This document shows positions 1 through 7,338 of a stretch of 48,488 bases of DNA, one piece after another. Numbering within the stretch: the stretch's first letter is position 1; each line of letters starts with the position of its first letter. This DNA comes from a virus. The notes below the pieces were generated by a model, which worked only from the letters and a program-made list of their open reading frames with translations, did not search any database and had not been told where the DNA came from. The stretch lies in the IMG/VR virus record IMGVR_UViG_3300021357_000003, positions 1 to 48,488 of that record, one strand, 5' to 3'. The position numbers were made by a program, and so were the translations under genes.

Positions 1-111
1 CTATTATATGTATGTGACGAGAACGGAGAAAATATACCAGTTAAACACGTATCGTTATTTGACAATGAAAATAAGCACAATGAAAATAATCCGCTCGGTT
101 TAGACTATTAG
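1..111 (+). CDS. C-terminal 36 codons of an unidentified protein
   Basis: The first reading frame is open from base 1 and ends with TAG at 109-111. The visible tail is hydrophilic and rich in Asn, Glu and Lys (for example DNENKHNENNPLGLDY at the end). The start lies outside the window, so no function can be assigned. A strong GAGGAGG directly after the stop suggests that another short gene follows in the same operon. Confidence 0.6.
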   Translation, partial: LLYVCDENGENIPVKHVSLFDNENKHNENNPLGLDY

Positions 112-125
112 AGGAGGAAACCAAA

Positions 126-191
126 ACGAAAACATGTATAAAATGCAACGGCATAGGAAAAGTGGACGGTTACGAGCGTATGAGAGAATAA
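126..191 (+). CDS. Possible zinc-knuckle micro-protein with a non-canonical start
   Basis: A frame of 21 codons reads KTCIKCNGIGKVDGYERMRE after an ACG codon placed 8-9 bases after a strong GAGGAGG. The CxxCxGxGKV pattern is the half-site seen in DnaJ-type zinc fingers and in many tiny phage zinc-ribbon proteins. No ATG, GTG or TTG is available at the right distance, so the start would have to be ACG, or the ATG has been lost by mutation. An overlapping ATG frame (134-220) has no recognisable motif. Confidence 0.35.
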   Translation, partial: TKTCIKCNGIGKVDGYERMRE

Positions 192-581
192 AAAAGTCTA
201 TTAGAGTAAAGGACTACTAGAGTAAAAGAAAGACTGTTAGAGGGTGGGGATCTCAACAGCACCTCTCATTGAAACGAGGCTATATGCTAGCACTTACAAC
301 CGGACTAGACCAATTGTTAAACCTAATATGATCTAACAGTTAGCCTTACAAGGGGCTTACACCTAGCACCATCTAACACAGTCTTACAAGTGGAATAGTC
401 CAATTTATATGTATATATTCCGAGATATTGTTATTTAATTCAATTTAAGGGGAAATAAAGCAAAATATAGAATGTTATAAGGGCAGGCTTTTAAGAGTTT
501 TGAGGTGTCATTTTCCCTAGGGGCGAACTTAAAGAGTACAAAAATAGTTTTGTTATTTATAAGTTTTGTAAGGTTTTTCTA
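192..581 (+). other. Non-coding leader region with short repeated motifs
   Basis: About 390 bases without a convincing gene. It holds repeats such as GGGGCTTACAcctag (near 353) and two related strings ending in gaccaatt/gtccaattta (near 311 and 400). These motifs recur after the next two genes (near 1004, 1590 and 1625). It looks like a structured transcribed or regulatory region. Confidence 0.4.
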
Positions 582-610
582 TTGACTTTATCTAATAACC
601 ATGATATAGT
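582..610 (+). promoter_or_regulatory. Sigma-A type promoter
   Basis: TTGACT (582-587), a 17-base spacer and TATAGT (605-610). The 20 bases TCTATTGACTTTATCTAATA are identical in the promoter at 1112. It drives the gene at 663. Confidence 0.85.
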
Positions 611-662
611 TAACTCATAGATAAGAGATAAACAAAACAAACAAAAAAGGGGAATGATTACA

Positions 663-929
663 ATGAAACTAAAAGACTTTATTAAACTAGCAGGATCCAA
701 GGGCGCTACACTTGAGGCCTACAACGGGCTAGGAGGCTACGAACTGACTAGAGGGGACATAGTAGATCGGAACCCCGTTTTGATTGCTTACATGCAAGGA
801 AATTACAGCGTAGAAGTATCAAATGAAGAACTAGAAAATAAAGAGTTATCAGATCTGTTATTTATCTATAAAAACGCTAGCCTTATCTATCCGAATGAAA
901 AAGAACTATTAGCAGAATTAAAACTATAG
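663..929 (+). CDS. Small hypothetical protein (88 aa)
   Basis: No family recognised. The frame is open from an ATG at 654, but the ribosome binding site AAGGGGAA (about 647-654) abuts that codon and sits 8-9 bases from the ATG at 663, so the start at 663 (MKLKDFIKL) is preferred. The protein is soluble, mildly acidic, with no membrane segment or cysteine motif. It is a single-gene unit with its own strong promoter at 582 and a hairpin terminator directly after the stop, an arrangement typical of early host-takeover genes. That role is inference from context only. Confidence 0.75.
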   Translation: MKLKDFIKLAGSKGATLEAYNGLGGYELTRGDIVDRNPVLIAYMQGNYSVEVSNEELENKELSDLLFIYKNASLIYPNEKELLAELKL

Positions 930-940
930 TATATAACGGC

Positions 941-979
941 ATATAAAGCCCGTAGCAAGGTTTTAACGGGCTTTATATA
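941..979 (+). terminator. Hairpin terminator after the 663 gene
   Basis: ATATAAAGCCCG at 941-952 pairs with CGGGCTTTATAT at 967-978 around a short loop. There is no long U-tract on either side, so termination strength is uncertain. Confidence 0.6.
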
Positions 980-1111
980 TAAATACCTTAAGAAGGACTT
1001 ACACGGGCTTACAGTGGAAAATGAGGGCGTTAGGTGACTAGTGAGTAAAGAAGCATAGCAATCGAGCTTAGAGCTTATCTAACACGATTTAAAAAATTTT
1101 GAGTTTATCTA

Positions 1112-1140
1112 TTGACTTTATCTAATAGAGATGGTATACT
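1112..1140 (+). promoter_or_regulatory. Sigma-A type promoter
   Basis: TTGACT (1112-1117), 17 bases, TATACT (1135-1140). It shares a 20-base core with the promoter at 582. Because the -10 box ends at 1140, an ATG at 1141 cannot be the start of the next gene. Confidence 0.85.
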
Positions 1141-1173
1141 ATGTATATAGAAAAGAGAAAGAGAGTGATCGAC

Positions 1174-1560
1174 ATGAAAAAATATTCAAATTATGCCGAA
1201 CAAGTAAGTGATAACGTGGAAGAGTTAGAACTATTTAATGAGATCAATGAAGTAGATGAATTTTGGCATGAGCCACTATTTGAACTAATTGACCAAAATA
1301 CAAGCGATGAAACTATTATCGAATGGTGTGACTTACCTAAGGACACACCAACCGATACAGATGAGTTTTATCAGATTAGGCAGGAAGCTTTGTTTGAGTC
1401 GTTAGAAGGTATCTATCAGACTTATAAAGTGAAGCTAAAAGGTGAATACACCACGGAACACGAACGGTTAAACGTATTCTACAATGATAAGGTGAAAAGC
1501 TATATTATGCCAGTCTTTCACTTTGGAACGGCTTGGAGTTACGTTGGTTCCATGAATTAA
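1174..1560 (+). CDS. Acidic hypothetical protein (128 aa)
   Basis: No family recognised. The longest frame begins at 1141, but that ATG touches the -10 box of the promoter. The in-frame ATG at 1174 (MKKYSNYAEQ) lies a normal distance from the transcription start and follows GAGAGTGAT. The product is strongly acidic and rich in aromatic residues, with long helical-looking stretches and no membrane segment. Small, very acidic single-promoter early phage proteins often act by binding host proteins or mimicking DNA; this is inference and no specific relative is recognised. Confidence 0.75.
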   Translation: MKKYSNYAEQVSDNVEELELFNEINEVDEFWHEPLFELIDQNTSDETIIEWCDLPKDTPTDTDEFYQIRQEALFESLEGIYQTYKVKLKGEYTTEHERLNVFYNDKVKSYIMPVFHFGTAWSYVGSMN

Positions 1561-1569
1561 ATAGTTGAC

Positions 1570-1636
1570 AAATTGGTTCGGATATGTTAGGGGCTTACAT
1601 TAGTAGGCTCCTAACATTCGGACTAGTCCAATTTAA
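1570..1636. other. Two-part hairpin downstream of the 1174 gene
   Basis: AAATTGG pairs with CCAATTT, and TGTTAGG with CCTAACA, giving a nested hairpin that encloses GGGGCTTACATTAG. The same strings occur in the 290-410 region, so this is a repeated structured element. The rest of 1637-1840 has no gene; it holds a tandem copy of GTCAACACYTA near 1750 and 1763 without good -10 boxes. Confidence 0.5.
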
Positions 1637-1840
1637 TGCAACCCTACCCCGTGGTTTTTTGACCGTAACAAGGGGGCGGGTTGATATGGGGATACGCTAC
1701 CCTGGGGTACCTATTTTCCAGACCTAAAATTTCTACTAGAATTTTGAAAGTCAACACCTAAAAGTCAACACTTATGGTTCTTACCCCACCCCGTACGTTT
1801 CAAGGACTCCCTCTATGGGCTCCCCTCTTAAAGGCATATG

Positions 1841-1876
1841 AAAAGACCCCACCCCGTTATTAGGGATAGGGTCTTT
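1841..1876 (-). terminator. Terminator of the leftmost minus-strand operon
   Basis: On the minus strand AAAGACCCTATCCC pairs with GGGGTGGGGTCTTT and is followed by TT. It lies just past the stop of the 1883 gene and faces the plus-strand genes, so it separates convergent transcripts. Confidence 0.8.
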
Positions 1877-1882
1877 ATTTAG

Positions 1883-2152
1883 TTACCGTCTAACGACCAA
1901 TTTTTCGGCATAAGGAATAAAGTCTCCTTTGGTTCCATACTTGTCGTACAAGTATTCTTCTAACTCTACTTGTACGAGGTATTTTACAATATACAATGGT
2001 TCTCCATGCCAATAGCGGTACTCATCATATATTTCCTGTGTATCCGTATACCTCACAGTAACGTGCACACAAGGATTACCATTATGCAGGGTAGTTTCTT
2101 TTAGGTCTATGTCAAAGCCTCTATAATAATAGTATCTATATTGCTTACGCAT
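1883..2152 (-). CDS. Hypothetical protein, Tyr/Arg-rich (89 aa)
   Basis: No family recognised. The frame can be extended to a TTG at 2191, but the ATG at 2152 overlaps the stop of the upstream gene (ATGCGTAA), which suggests translational coupling and is preferred. The start is basic and aromatic (MRKQYRYYYYRGFD), followed by a beta-rich region and a helical tail. It is the last gene of the operon driven from about 2980. Confidence 0.6.
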   Translation of the reverse strand: MRKQYRYYYYRGFDIDLKETTLHNGNPCVHVTVRYTDTQEIYDEYRYWHGEPLYIVKYLVQVELEEYLYDKYGTKGDFIPYAEKLVVRR

Positions 2153-2573
2153 CTGTATCCACAACCTTAGCTGTTTTCTCTTGTAAAACAAAGTTAAATC
2201 CTAACTGAGCTGTTAACTTAACAAGCTCTCTTGTAGACGGCATCTTTGGTTTCCCGTTATTAAGTAGGCTGTTTACTGTCGAGTACTCTACCCAATATTT
2301 ACGAGCTAGTTCACGTACAGTTAGCCCCTCTTGTTCCACTACCTCTCTTAGCTTTTTAGCTATTGGGCATACAATTCCTTGTTGTAACACATCCTCTACT
2401 TCTTGGTCACTAATAGGACTTAGTTTGCTCTGCCAGTATGCAATATACTGTCTAGGAGTATCATTCGGTGTAAACTTATCAGCTCCTTGGCTTTCTAAAT
2501 AAGTGATTTTTCCTTTTTCTTTGAAAGACATCTCAACAAATTGATAACGTGTAGTTATAGTTGAATATCCCAT
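2145..2573 (-). CDS. HTH protein, HigA/XRE-like C-terminal domain (142 aa)
   Basis: Residues about 70-135 fit a Cro/CI-type helix-turn-helix: KLREVVEQEGLTVRELARKY is followed by a VEYSTVNSLLNN recognition-helix-like stretch. The N-terminal half resembles uncharacterised phage and antitoxin-like proteins. The start ATG at 2573 is preceded by GAGGAGGAAG, which lies inside the Glu-rich end of the upstream gene. A transcriptional regulator or antitoxin-like protein is likely; a partner toxin is not evident, although the downstream small gene could be tested for that role. Confidence 0.7.
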   Translation of the reverse strand: MGYSTITTRYQFVEMSFKEKGKITYLESQGADKFTPNDTPRQYIAYWQSKLSPISDQEVEDVLQQGIVCPIAKKLREVVEQEGLTVRELARKYWVEYSTVNSLLNNGKPKMPSTRELVKLTAQLGFNFVLQEKTAKVVDTDA

Positions 2574-2575
2574 AG

Positions 2576-2923
2576 TTATTCTTCCTCCTCTTCTATAACA
2601 ACCATAAACTCCTCGTTAGGGAATAGGTAATACCCGGCTACCTTATTCTCACTTCCTCGGTAAAAGTTGAGTCCATCTAAATCATTATAACCCAACGTGT
2701 AAAACTCATGTTCCTTTGTTTCAATAGTTGCAGACCCACTAGTAGGTTTGTCTACAACGACTGCTACCTCTAACGGGATGTCTACGTCACCACCCGGGTC
2801 TTCTAACTTCTCTACCTCTTTAGCAGGCAGTAGCAATACCTCGTCTCCTACCTTACACTCTAAGATAGCTTTTCTATGGATGTCTGATTGGTCTTGGGGC
2901 ATAAGCTCTTCACTATGAATCAT
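2576..2923 (-). CDS. Acidic hypothetical protein (115 aa)
   Basis: No family recognised. It is acidic throughout and ends in five consecutive Glu codons, which double as the ribosome binding site (GAGGAGGAAG) of the next gene. There is no membrane segment. AAAGGAGAG precedes the ATG. It is the first gene after the promoter at 2955-2983. Confidence 0.7.
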   Translation of the reverse strand: MIHSEELMPQDQSDIHRKAILECKVGDEVLLLPAKEVEKLEDPGGDVDIPLEVAVVVDKPTSGSATIETKEHEFYTLGYNDLDGLNFYRGSENKVAGYYLFPNEEFMVVIEEEEE

Positions 2924-2954
2924 TTCGAATCTCTCCTTTATCTTTGATACTTCT

Positions 2955-2983
2955 AGTATATCTTGTAATAGTTGTTAAGTCAA
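2955..2983 (-). promoter_or_regulatory. Minus-strand promoter, GTGTTGACT family
   Basis: Reading the minus strand: GTGTTGACT, 17 bases, TATACT. It drives the operon 2923-1883. Confidence 0.85.
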
Positions 2984-3084
2984 CACCTTGTTGAAAGTAC
3001 GTGCAAAGTGAGTATAATTACTATCTTAGCGGGTATTTGTAAGCATAAAAAGTATCACATTGTTATTTAAAGGTGAGATAATAA

Positions 3085-3549
3085 TTATTTCCCGAAGTAC
3101 AACCAGAACTTAGCGGTGGATACGTCTATTTGAGCTTCCTTAAGAGACTTTATCTTCTCGTTATTCTTGTTGAATATCTTGATTTGTTCTTTGACTAAGC
3201 TGTCCGACTTAAGTTCCGGGTATAGAGCTACCAACGTCATAGCACTTTCATTCTTAGCTGTTTTAAAGGTGCTGTCTTCATGAGCCATATATTTTTGCAC
3301 GACTACATCAACTTGGCTCTCAATATTCTTATTCTCTTCTTGGTACATGGTAATCTTTTGTTCATAGGTTCTTCCTTTGATAATGCTTGCACTGTTGAAT
3401 ACAATCACTAGAATACCAATTATAAGTACGGCTCCTCCTACAATGCTACCTAAGAAGGCTAGGAACCCATCTATGTCATAAATACGTTCAGAGATGAAAA
3501 TACCCGCTAGGATAATAAGAATCCCTACAATGATTAGTGCTATTCCCAT
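3085..3549 (-). CDS. LemA-like membrane protein (154 aa)
   Basis: Two hydrophobic helices lie at about residues 3-20 and 30-51, followed by a helical region with the LemA-type pattern: MYQEENKNIESQVDVVVQKY, then a VALYPELKSD motif and a C-terminal WLYFGK. LemA-like proteins are small membrane-anchored helical-bundle proteins of unknown role, found in several Firmicutes phages. Together with the next gene it starts a second block of small genes. Confidence 0.7.
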   Translation of the reverse strand: MGIALIIVGILIILAGIFISERIYDIDGFLAFLGSIVGGAVLIIGILVIVFNSASIIKGRTYEQKITMYQEENKNIESQVDVVVQKYMAHEDSTFKTAKNESAMTLVALYPELKSDSLVKEQIKIFNKNNEKIKSLKEAQIDVSTAKFWLYFGK

Positions 3550-3562
3550 ACTTTACGCTCCT

Positions 3563-3787
3563 CTAATATCTTCTTTCTATGTCGTCTGTACCGACCATCG
3601 TTCTAAATTCTACTTCTGTTGCTTGTTGCAATTGTTTCCATACCTGTTTATACGCAAACTCATGGGTAAAGATAGGTCTATTGAGTTTGGCTTCGGCTAG
3701 TTCATGGAAACGACCAAAGCTGCTCATAAATAAGGTTTGGCTCCAACAGGTCACAACGAACGCTTGTTCTTCTGTTAACTGGTTCAT
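3563..3787 (-). CDS. Small conserved phage protein, DUF7736-like (74 aa)
   Basis: The pattern LTEEQAFVVTCWSQ...F..FHELAEAKLNRPIFTHEFA matches a family of small phage proteins with a conserved RPIxTHEFA core. The function of the family is unknown. It is probably soluble, with no membrane segment. AGAGGTAG precedes the ATG. Confidence 0.7.
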   Translation of the reverse strand: MNQLTEEQAFVVTCWSQTLFMSSFGRFHELAEAKLNRPIFTHEFAYKQVWKQLQQATEVEFRTMVGTDDIERRY

Positions 3788-3838
3788 ATGCCTACCTCTC
3801 TTTTCTTGTACTTATTTCATTACTAGACTACTTTCATT

Positions 3839-3982
3839 TTAGTACACTAAAACCCTTACCTTTTCTCCCCTTCTATTGAGCCAAATAGCCGAACTTACAC
3901 CGTTTGTGTAACTTGCTATATAATCAACCAGTTTCCACCCTTTTAAGCGTAAATCTGTCTCATCATAGACTTTTTGACCCAT
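3839..3982 (-). CDS. Small hypothetical protein (47 aa)
   Basis: ATG at 3982 is preceded by CAGGAG; the product begins MGQKVYDETDLRLKGWKLVD and ends VRVLVY. A better Shine-Dalgarno (AAAGGAGG) lies further upstream, 8 bases before an in-frame ATT codon, so a six-residue longer form starting at ATT is possible. The spacing and ribosome binding site make it a credible gene in the run of small genes. No family recognised. Confidence 0.55.
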   Translation of the reverse strand: MGQKVYDETDLRLKGWKLVDYIASYTNGVSSAIWLNRRGEKVRVLVY

Positions 3983-4037
3983 AAACTCCTGTGGTTTAAT
4001 TTTAAAGACCTCCTTTATTAGCGTGGTTACCGGAACT

Positions 4038-4223
4038 TTAGTGATACAGCATATTTTGGCTGACTATGTTAATTTCAATTATCCTGAACAAGTTTCCTTC
4101 ACTAGATAAATGATCTACGTAAAACGCACTTGCTTCTTTTCCCGTAGTAAAAGTTTCAGGAAATAGTTTCCATGGCTTGCCTACTCCTGCGCATGTCATG
4201 ATTCCGTAGCAGTCTACATTCAT
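4038..4223 (-). CDS. Small hypothetical protein (61 aa)
   Basis: The frame is open from 4247, but the ATG at 4223 overlaps the upstream stop as ATGA and follows GAGGTGGCGGA, so the start is placed there (MNVDCYGIMTC). No family recognised. The hairpin-free gap before the 3982 gene contains an in-frame stop and a new ribosome binding site, consistent with one operon. Confidence 0.6.
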   Translation of the reverse strand: MNVDCYGIMTCAGVGKPWKLFPETFTTGKEASAFYVDHLSSEGNLFRIIEINIVSQNMLYH

Positions 4224-4633
4224 TCCGCCACCTCTTTCATTCCCCATTCCGCGAAGGCTGCTAGGACTTCAAATTGTTCGATCCTAGTCAATTTTCTGAG
4301 AGCTGACAATTCCTCTCCGCCCAACATATCGCTTCTAATACAATCCCACATATAAAAAATAGTTTGCATAGGCCAATCACCACTATCCTTATCTGCATAA
4401 GCTTCTAACCACTCCAACACGACCTGCTGGTTTTCGTTGAGTTCGGGGTTTATCTTTTCCATTATCGAATCAGTTAAATCAGCAACATCACTATCAGTCC
4501 ATTCCTCGAAGTCATCTAATGTTACTGTTCCAACTGAAAATGAACTTTTTTCCCTAGTTAAGAAATATGCATAAGTATCCTCAATATCAATATGTTCATT
4601 TATTGCTGAGTGTATTTTGTCTCTAGTATTCAT
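4220..4633 (-). CDS. Acidic helical hypothetical protein (137 aa)
   Basis: No family recognised. It is acidic, mostly helical by composition and has no membrane segment. The start ATG at 4633 follows GTAGGTGGCGGA, the same unusual leader (GGTGGCGGAATGAAT) that precedes the next gene at 4223, so the two starts look like recent duplicates of one ribosome binding site region. The stop overlaps the next start by ATGA. Confidence 0.65.
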   Translation of the reverse strand: MNTRDKIHSAINEHIDIEDTYAYFLTREKSSFSVGTVTLDDFEEWTDSDVADLTDSIMEKINPELNENQQVVLEWLEAYADKDSGDWPMQTIFYMWDCIRSDMLGGEELSALRKLTRIEQFEVLAAFAEWGMKEVAE

Positions 4634-4641
4634 TCCGCCAC

Positions 4642-4674
4642 CTACACTTTCTCGATCAATTCCTGCTTTTCCAT
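4642..4674 (-). CDS. Ten-residue ORF, probably a truncated gene or leader peptide
   Basis: ATG at 4674, preceded by GAGGAGAAAG, opens a frame reading MEKQELIEKV and then TAG. The N-terminus looks like the start of common small phage proteins (MxKQELIEK), so this may be a truncated remnant. It could also be a leader peptide coupled to the 4633 gene, whose ribosome binding site overlaps its end. Confidence 0.35.
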   Translation of the reverse strand: MEKQELIEKV

Positions 4675-4687
4675 TACTACTTTCTCC

Positions 4688-4918
4688 TCAGTAAACTTTG
4701 CTTAAATCAGTCATACTGTTTGATAAATTATAAACATCTACGTGTATTTTTTTAGTAGTATTTAACTGCCCAATGCGTGCCATTGCTTGACTGGTCTGCG
4801 TTTCAGTAAAAACAATTCCACCTTTATCCATGTTGTTTAACAAATACGATCGTTGGAATTCATCGCTAAAGCCGTCATATTCCGTTATTTGGATTACATT
4901 TTTACTCAACGCAATCAC
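4688..4918 (-). CDS. Small hypothetical protein (about 76 aa)
   Basis: No family recognised. The start is uncertain. The open frame begins at a GTG at 4918 that nearly touches GAGGAG; an in-frame TTG at 4909 lies 10 bases after it and overlaps the upstream stop (TTGAGTAA), giving 73 residues starting MSKNVIQIT. The product is soluble with a mixed composition. Confidence 0.55.
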   Translation of the reverse strand: MIALSKNVIQITEYDGFSDEFQRSYLLNNMDKGGIVFTETQTSQAMARIGQLNTTKKIHVDVYNLSNSMTDLSKVY

Positions 4919-5075
4919 TCTCCTCGTTGACTTTTAAGAATAAAATAATGTTTTTGGCTAGCTTTCGCTTAACTCTTTTATACTCATCAGAATCTACTCT
5001 GATTCTAGTTTTATCTTCAAGAACAACGAAATATTTGCCATTTTTTATTGATACTGCGACTACTTCTTTATCCAT
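4902..5075 (-). CDS. Small basic hypothetical protein (57 aa)
   Basis: ATG at 5075 follows GGAGGAATTTTAA. The product starts MDKEVVAVSIKNGKYFVVLE and becomes Lys/Arg-rich (YKRVKRKLAKN), ending in an acidic tail. Its end overlaps the start of the next gene and supplies the GAGGAG site. No family recognised, but the start signal and coupling make it a good gene call. Confidence 0.65.
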   Translation of the reverse strand: MDKEVVAVSIKNGKYFVVLEDKTRIRVDSDEYKRVKRKLAKNIILFLKVNEESDCVE

Positions 5076-5101
5076 TTAAAATTCCTCCTTGATAGTGGTC
5101 G

Positions 5102-5440
5102 CTAACTGATAAAAACAATATCTTCTTTGCTGACTCGTCTAAATCCGTTCATTCGTGTTGCTACGAGGTAAACTTGTCTGAGTGTTTCTGTCCCGGCAAG
5201 CCAATGCAAAGCGTCGAAATCGTAATCATCGCCAAATCCGTATTTCACAGTTTCGACGACATTTCTCAATCCACAGACATATCCAACTTCATTGCAGTGC
5301 CTCTTTTCAATACGATTGACCTTTACGTTTTCTTCAGTTTCTTCGTCATATTCTAAATCTGCCAGTTCATCCATTTTTTTAGTATCAACTTTTTTCCAAT
5401 AAGCAGATATTCGTACTTTATCCCCCAGTTCGTATTTCAT
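5102..5440 (-). CDS. Hypothetical phage protein with SH3-like start (112 aa)
   Basis: Begins MKYELGDKVRISAYWKKV, like small beta-barrel (SH3-like) nucleic-acid or protein binding domains, and carries EVGYVCGLRNV in the middle. Similar proteins with a G-x-V-C-G-x-R core are common in phages of lactic acid bacteria and their function is unknown. GAGGAGGTTTATAA precedes the ATG. Confidence 0.65.
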   Translation of the reverse strand: MKYELGDKVRISAYWKKVDTKKMDELADLEYDEETEENVKVNRIEKRHCNEVGYVCGLRNVVETVKYGFGDDYDFDALHWLAGTETLRQVYLVATRMNGFRRVSKEDIVFIS

Positions 5441-5479
5441 TTATAAACCTCCTCTAAGTCCTCCGTTACTGGAACTATT

Positions 5480-5665
5480 TCACTCAATTGGCTTAGCAAA
5501 TTTCCAATAACGATCATCAATTGATTTGATTTCCAATTCAGTCAGCCCACCGTCACAATTTGTCCAACATAGTTGATTATTACTAATCTCATTAACCATT
5601 CCTATTTTGGGCAGGTCTAAATAGTATTTTTTTGGCTGTTCAATCTCTACTTTTTCTTTTGACAT
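5480..5665 (-). CDS. Small hypothetical protein (61 aa)
   Basis: The C-terminal half (ELEIKSIDDRYWKFAKPIE) resembles the end of DUF1642-type phage proteins, so this may be a shortened member. The start overlaps the end of the upstream gene, whose codons provide GAGGAG. No functional residues recognised. Confidence 0.6.
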   Translation of the reverse strand: MSKEKVEIEQPKKYYLDLPKIGMVNEISNNQLCWTNCDGGLTELEIKSIDDRYWKFAKPIE

Positions 5666-6024
5666 TTCATTTCTCCTCTAATGCCCCAATACTTAAACGT
5701 TACCTTGGGGTTTATCAATCCTACCCACACACCTTCTTCTCTTACACTAACCCCAAACGCTTGATAATGGAACTCTTTTTTATCAAATTTCAAGTATTGA
5801 TACACAAAAACGTCTACGTCTAAATTGTCTGGTTCCTGCTCTGCTAGGTAAGGATGAATAAGGTCAGGGGAGCCGTTCACTTCGGTTAAAATAGTTGTGA
5901 GTTCATTTCTGTTAATATCTGTGTTGTCGATACATAGCCCTCTCAAAATTATACCGTCTACCTCCACATAAGTGTAAGGTAACGACTCTAACGCTTTAAT
6001 AAGTTCATTACTAAGTCTACTCAT
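5647..6024 (-). CDS. Hypothetical protein (125 aa)
   Basis: No family recognised. Soluble, with alternating beta-like stretches (YTYVEVDGIILRG, EGVWVGLINPKVTFKYWG) and a short basic tail. The upstream stop overlaps its ATG (ATGA), and its own end overlaps the next start by 19 bases, so it sits within a translationally coupled run. Confidence 0.65.
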   Translation of the reverse strand: MSRLSNELIKALESLPYTYVEVDGIILRGLCIDNTDINRNELTTILTEVNGSPDLIHPYLAEQEPDNLDVDVFVYQYLKFDKKEFHYQAFGVSVREEGVWVGLINPKVTFKYWGIRGEMKCQKKK

Positions 6025-6542
6025 TGTTTTTTACCATATTCGGCAGTAAGCCATAGTCTAATATATCGGTGTGCTAAGCTGACTACTTTATCTCTTGCCT
6101 GTTCAACTTCTTTTTCATTGTATATGTTATCTACTTTTACGCACAGTTTAACATCGTGGTCAAGAAGTTCACTTTTAATAGTGGCTACGACATAACATCT
6201 ATCAAGTTCATAAGGGACTTTGGTTGGGTCGATGTTACCTGTAATGTGTACATAATACCCCATATATGCGAAAGCAGATTTAATATGGTAAAAAAGAGAG
6301 TCAGGTACAGGAGCGTCTTCCGGCTCCTCTTGTGGTGTTTCTTTTGGTTCTGGCTCCAAAGACAGATATTTAATCTCCTCAATAAGCTCATGTAACAGTG
6401 CATATTTAACTGTTCGTTCGAGTACAGGAATACTGGACTGACCATCTTTTTTTAGATACGCATTTCCAAGGAAATTTACTTCTTCCTCCATTATGCTCTT
6501 TTTCATAGTTAAATAATCTACGATTTTGTTCAAGTCACTCAC
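6021..6542 (-). CDS. Hypothetical protein (173 aa)
   Basis: No family recognised. The N-terminal half is helical, residues about 65-80 form a Pro/Glu-rich linker (PEPKETPQEEPEDAPVP), and the C-terminal half has a mixed fold containing YHIKSAFAYMGYYVHITG. A two-domain protein joined by a flexible linker is likely. Coupled to the neighbours by ATGA overlaps on both sides. Confidence 0.65.
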   Translation of the reverse strand: MSDLNKIVDYLTMKKSIMEEEVNFLGNAYLKKDGQSSIPVLERTVKYALLHELIEEIKYLSLEPEPKETPQEEPEDAPVPDSLFYHIKSAFAYMGYYVHITGNIDPTKVPYELDRCYVVATIKSELLDHDVKLCVKVDNIYNEKEVEQARDKVVSLAHRYIRLWLTAEYGKKQ

Positions 6543-6946
6543 TTGCTTTCCTCCTCTGGTTGATTGTATCCTAGCCCTCTCTTGTCATCCATATGGCTTA
6601 TGATGACTTGTCTAGCGTCTTCTAACCCGTTGTTGTAAGCACCTTCTAATGGGTCATACGGAGCTCCTTCGGCACTTGAGCCTTTGGTCTTAACATTCAC
6701 TTCATGCGCAATTCTTCGTAGTACCTCGTCTTGAGCGTTATAAGGCTCACTAGAAGCTATCCACAAGAATCTCCACGGTTTTGTAACTAGGTTAGCCTCA
6801 GCAAGGGCAATAACGTCACTCTCACTAAAACCTTCCTCAAGCACAAACTCATGTGCGATGTTAACCAAGTTACAATCGTTCATAGGTTTCATGTCTTGAA
6901 TCGTGTCTGCTTGTCGTCCTTGAATATAATATTTTATCAACTTCAT
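6539..6946 (-). CDS. Hypothetical protein (135 aa)
   Basis: No family recognised. Soluble, with an acidic helical middle (GFSESDVIALAEANLV) and a Pro/Glu-rich end. The start codon overlaps the upstream stop as TAATG, and its stop overlaps the next start as ATGA. Confidence 0.65.
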   Translation of the reverse strand: MKLIKYYIQGRQADTIQDMKPMNDCNLVNIAHEFVLEEGFSESDVIALAEANLVTKPWRFLWIASSEPYNAQDEVLRRIAHEVNVKTKGSSAEGAPYDPLEGAYNNGLEDARQVIISHMDDKRGLGYNQPEEESK

Positions 6947-7338
6947 TAGTCAATTACTCCTTTGATTTGAACCCCGCAAGCCAACGCCCAGTAAACCATC
7001 TCTTCTGCGTCACATACACCGTCACACTCAATCATAACAGTAGAGTCGATTACGTACTCTTCTGTAGTAGTATTGCGTAAAGAAGCGTATCCATGACGTA
7101 GACGGAAGTAGTATTCATTGCCCTCGTCATCCGTAAACTCGAATTGTGTAGGACAAAAAGTACCTAAGTTAGTAAATTCAATTACGTTGATGACTTTCTT
7201 AACGTTACTACCTTCCATTTCAGAAACTAGCATCTCTGCAATTTCTCCCGGAGTGTTTAGTAAGCTAACATCGGTAGACATAAGAGCTTGAGCTAGTTTA
7301 CCTACTAACTCTTCTCTCGTCCATTCTATTTTTTCCAT
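6946..7338 (-). CDS. Hypothetical protein (130 aa)
   Basis: No family recognised. N-terminal helices (EKIEWTREELVGKLAQALM) are followed by a beta-rich domain with two cysteines near CDGVCDAEEMVYWALACG. The start overlaps the end of the upstream gene by 13 bases and is preceded by AGAGGAAT. Confidence 0.65.
   Translation of the reverse strand: MEKIEWTREELVGKLAQALMSTDVSLLNTPGEIAEMLVSEMEGSNVKKVINVIEFTNLGTFCPTQFEFTDDEGNEYYFRLRHGYASLRNTTTEEYVIDSTVMIECDGVCDAEEMVYWALACGVQIKGVID

Noticed and set aside
134-220. ATG-started 28-codon frame overlapping the zinc-knuckle ORF
   Set aside because: Its spacing from the ribosome binding site is too long, and it shows no motif; the CxxCxGxG frame is more protein-like.
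1745-1772. Two tandem TTGACT boxes on the minus strand as promoters
   Set aside because: No acceptable -10 box lies 16-18 bases downstream of either copy, and no minus-strand gene follows before 1560.
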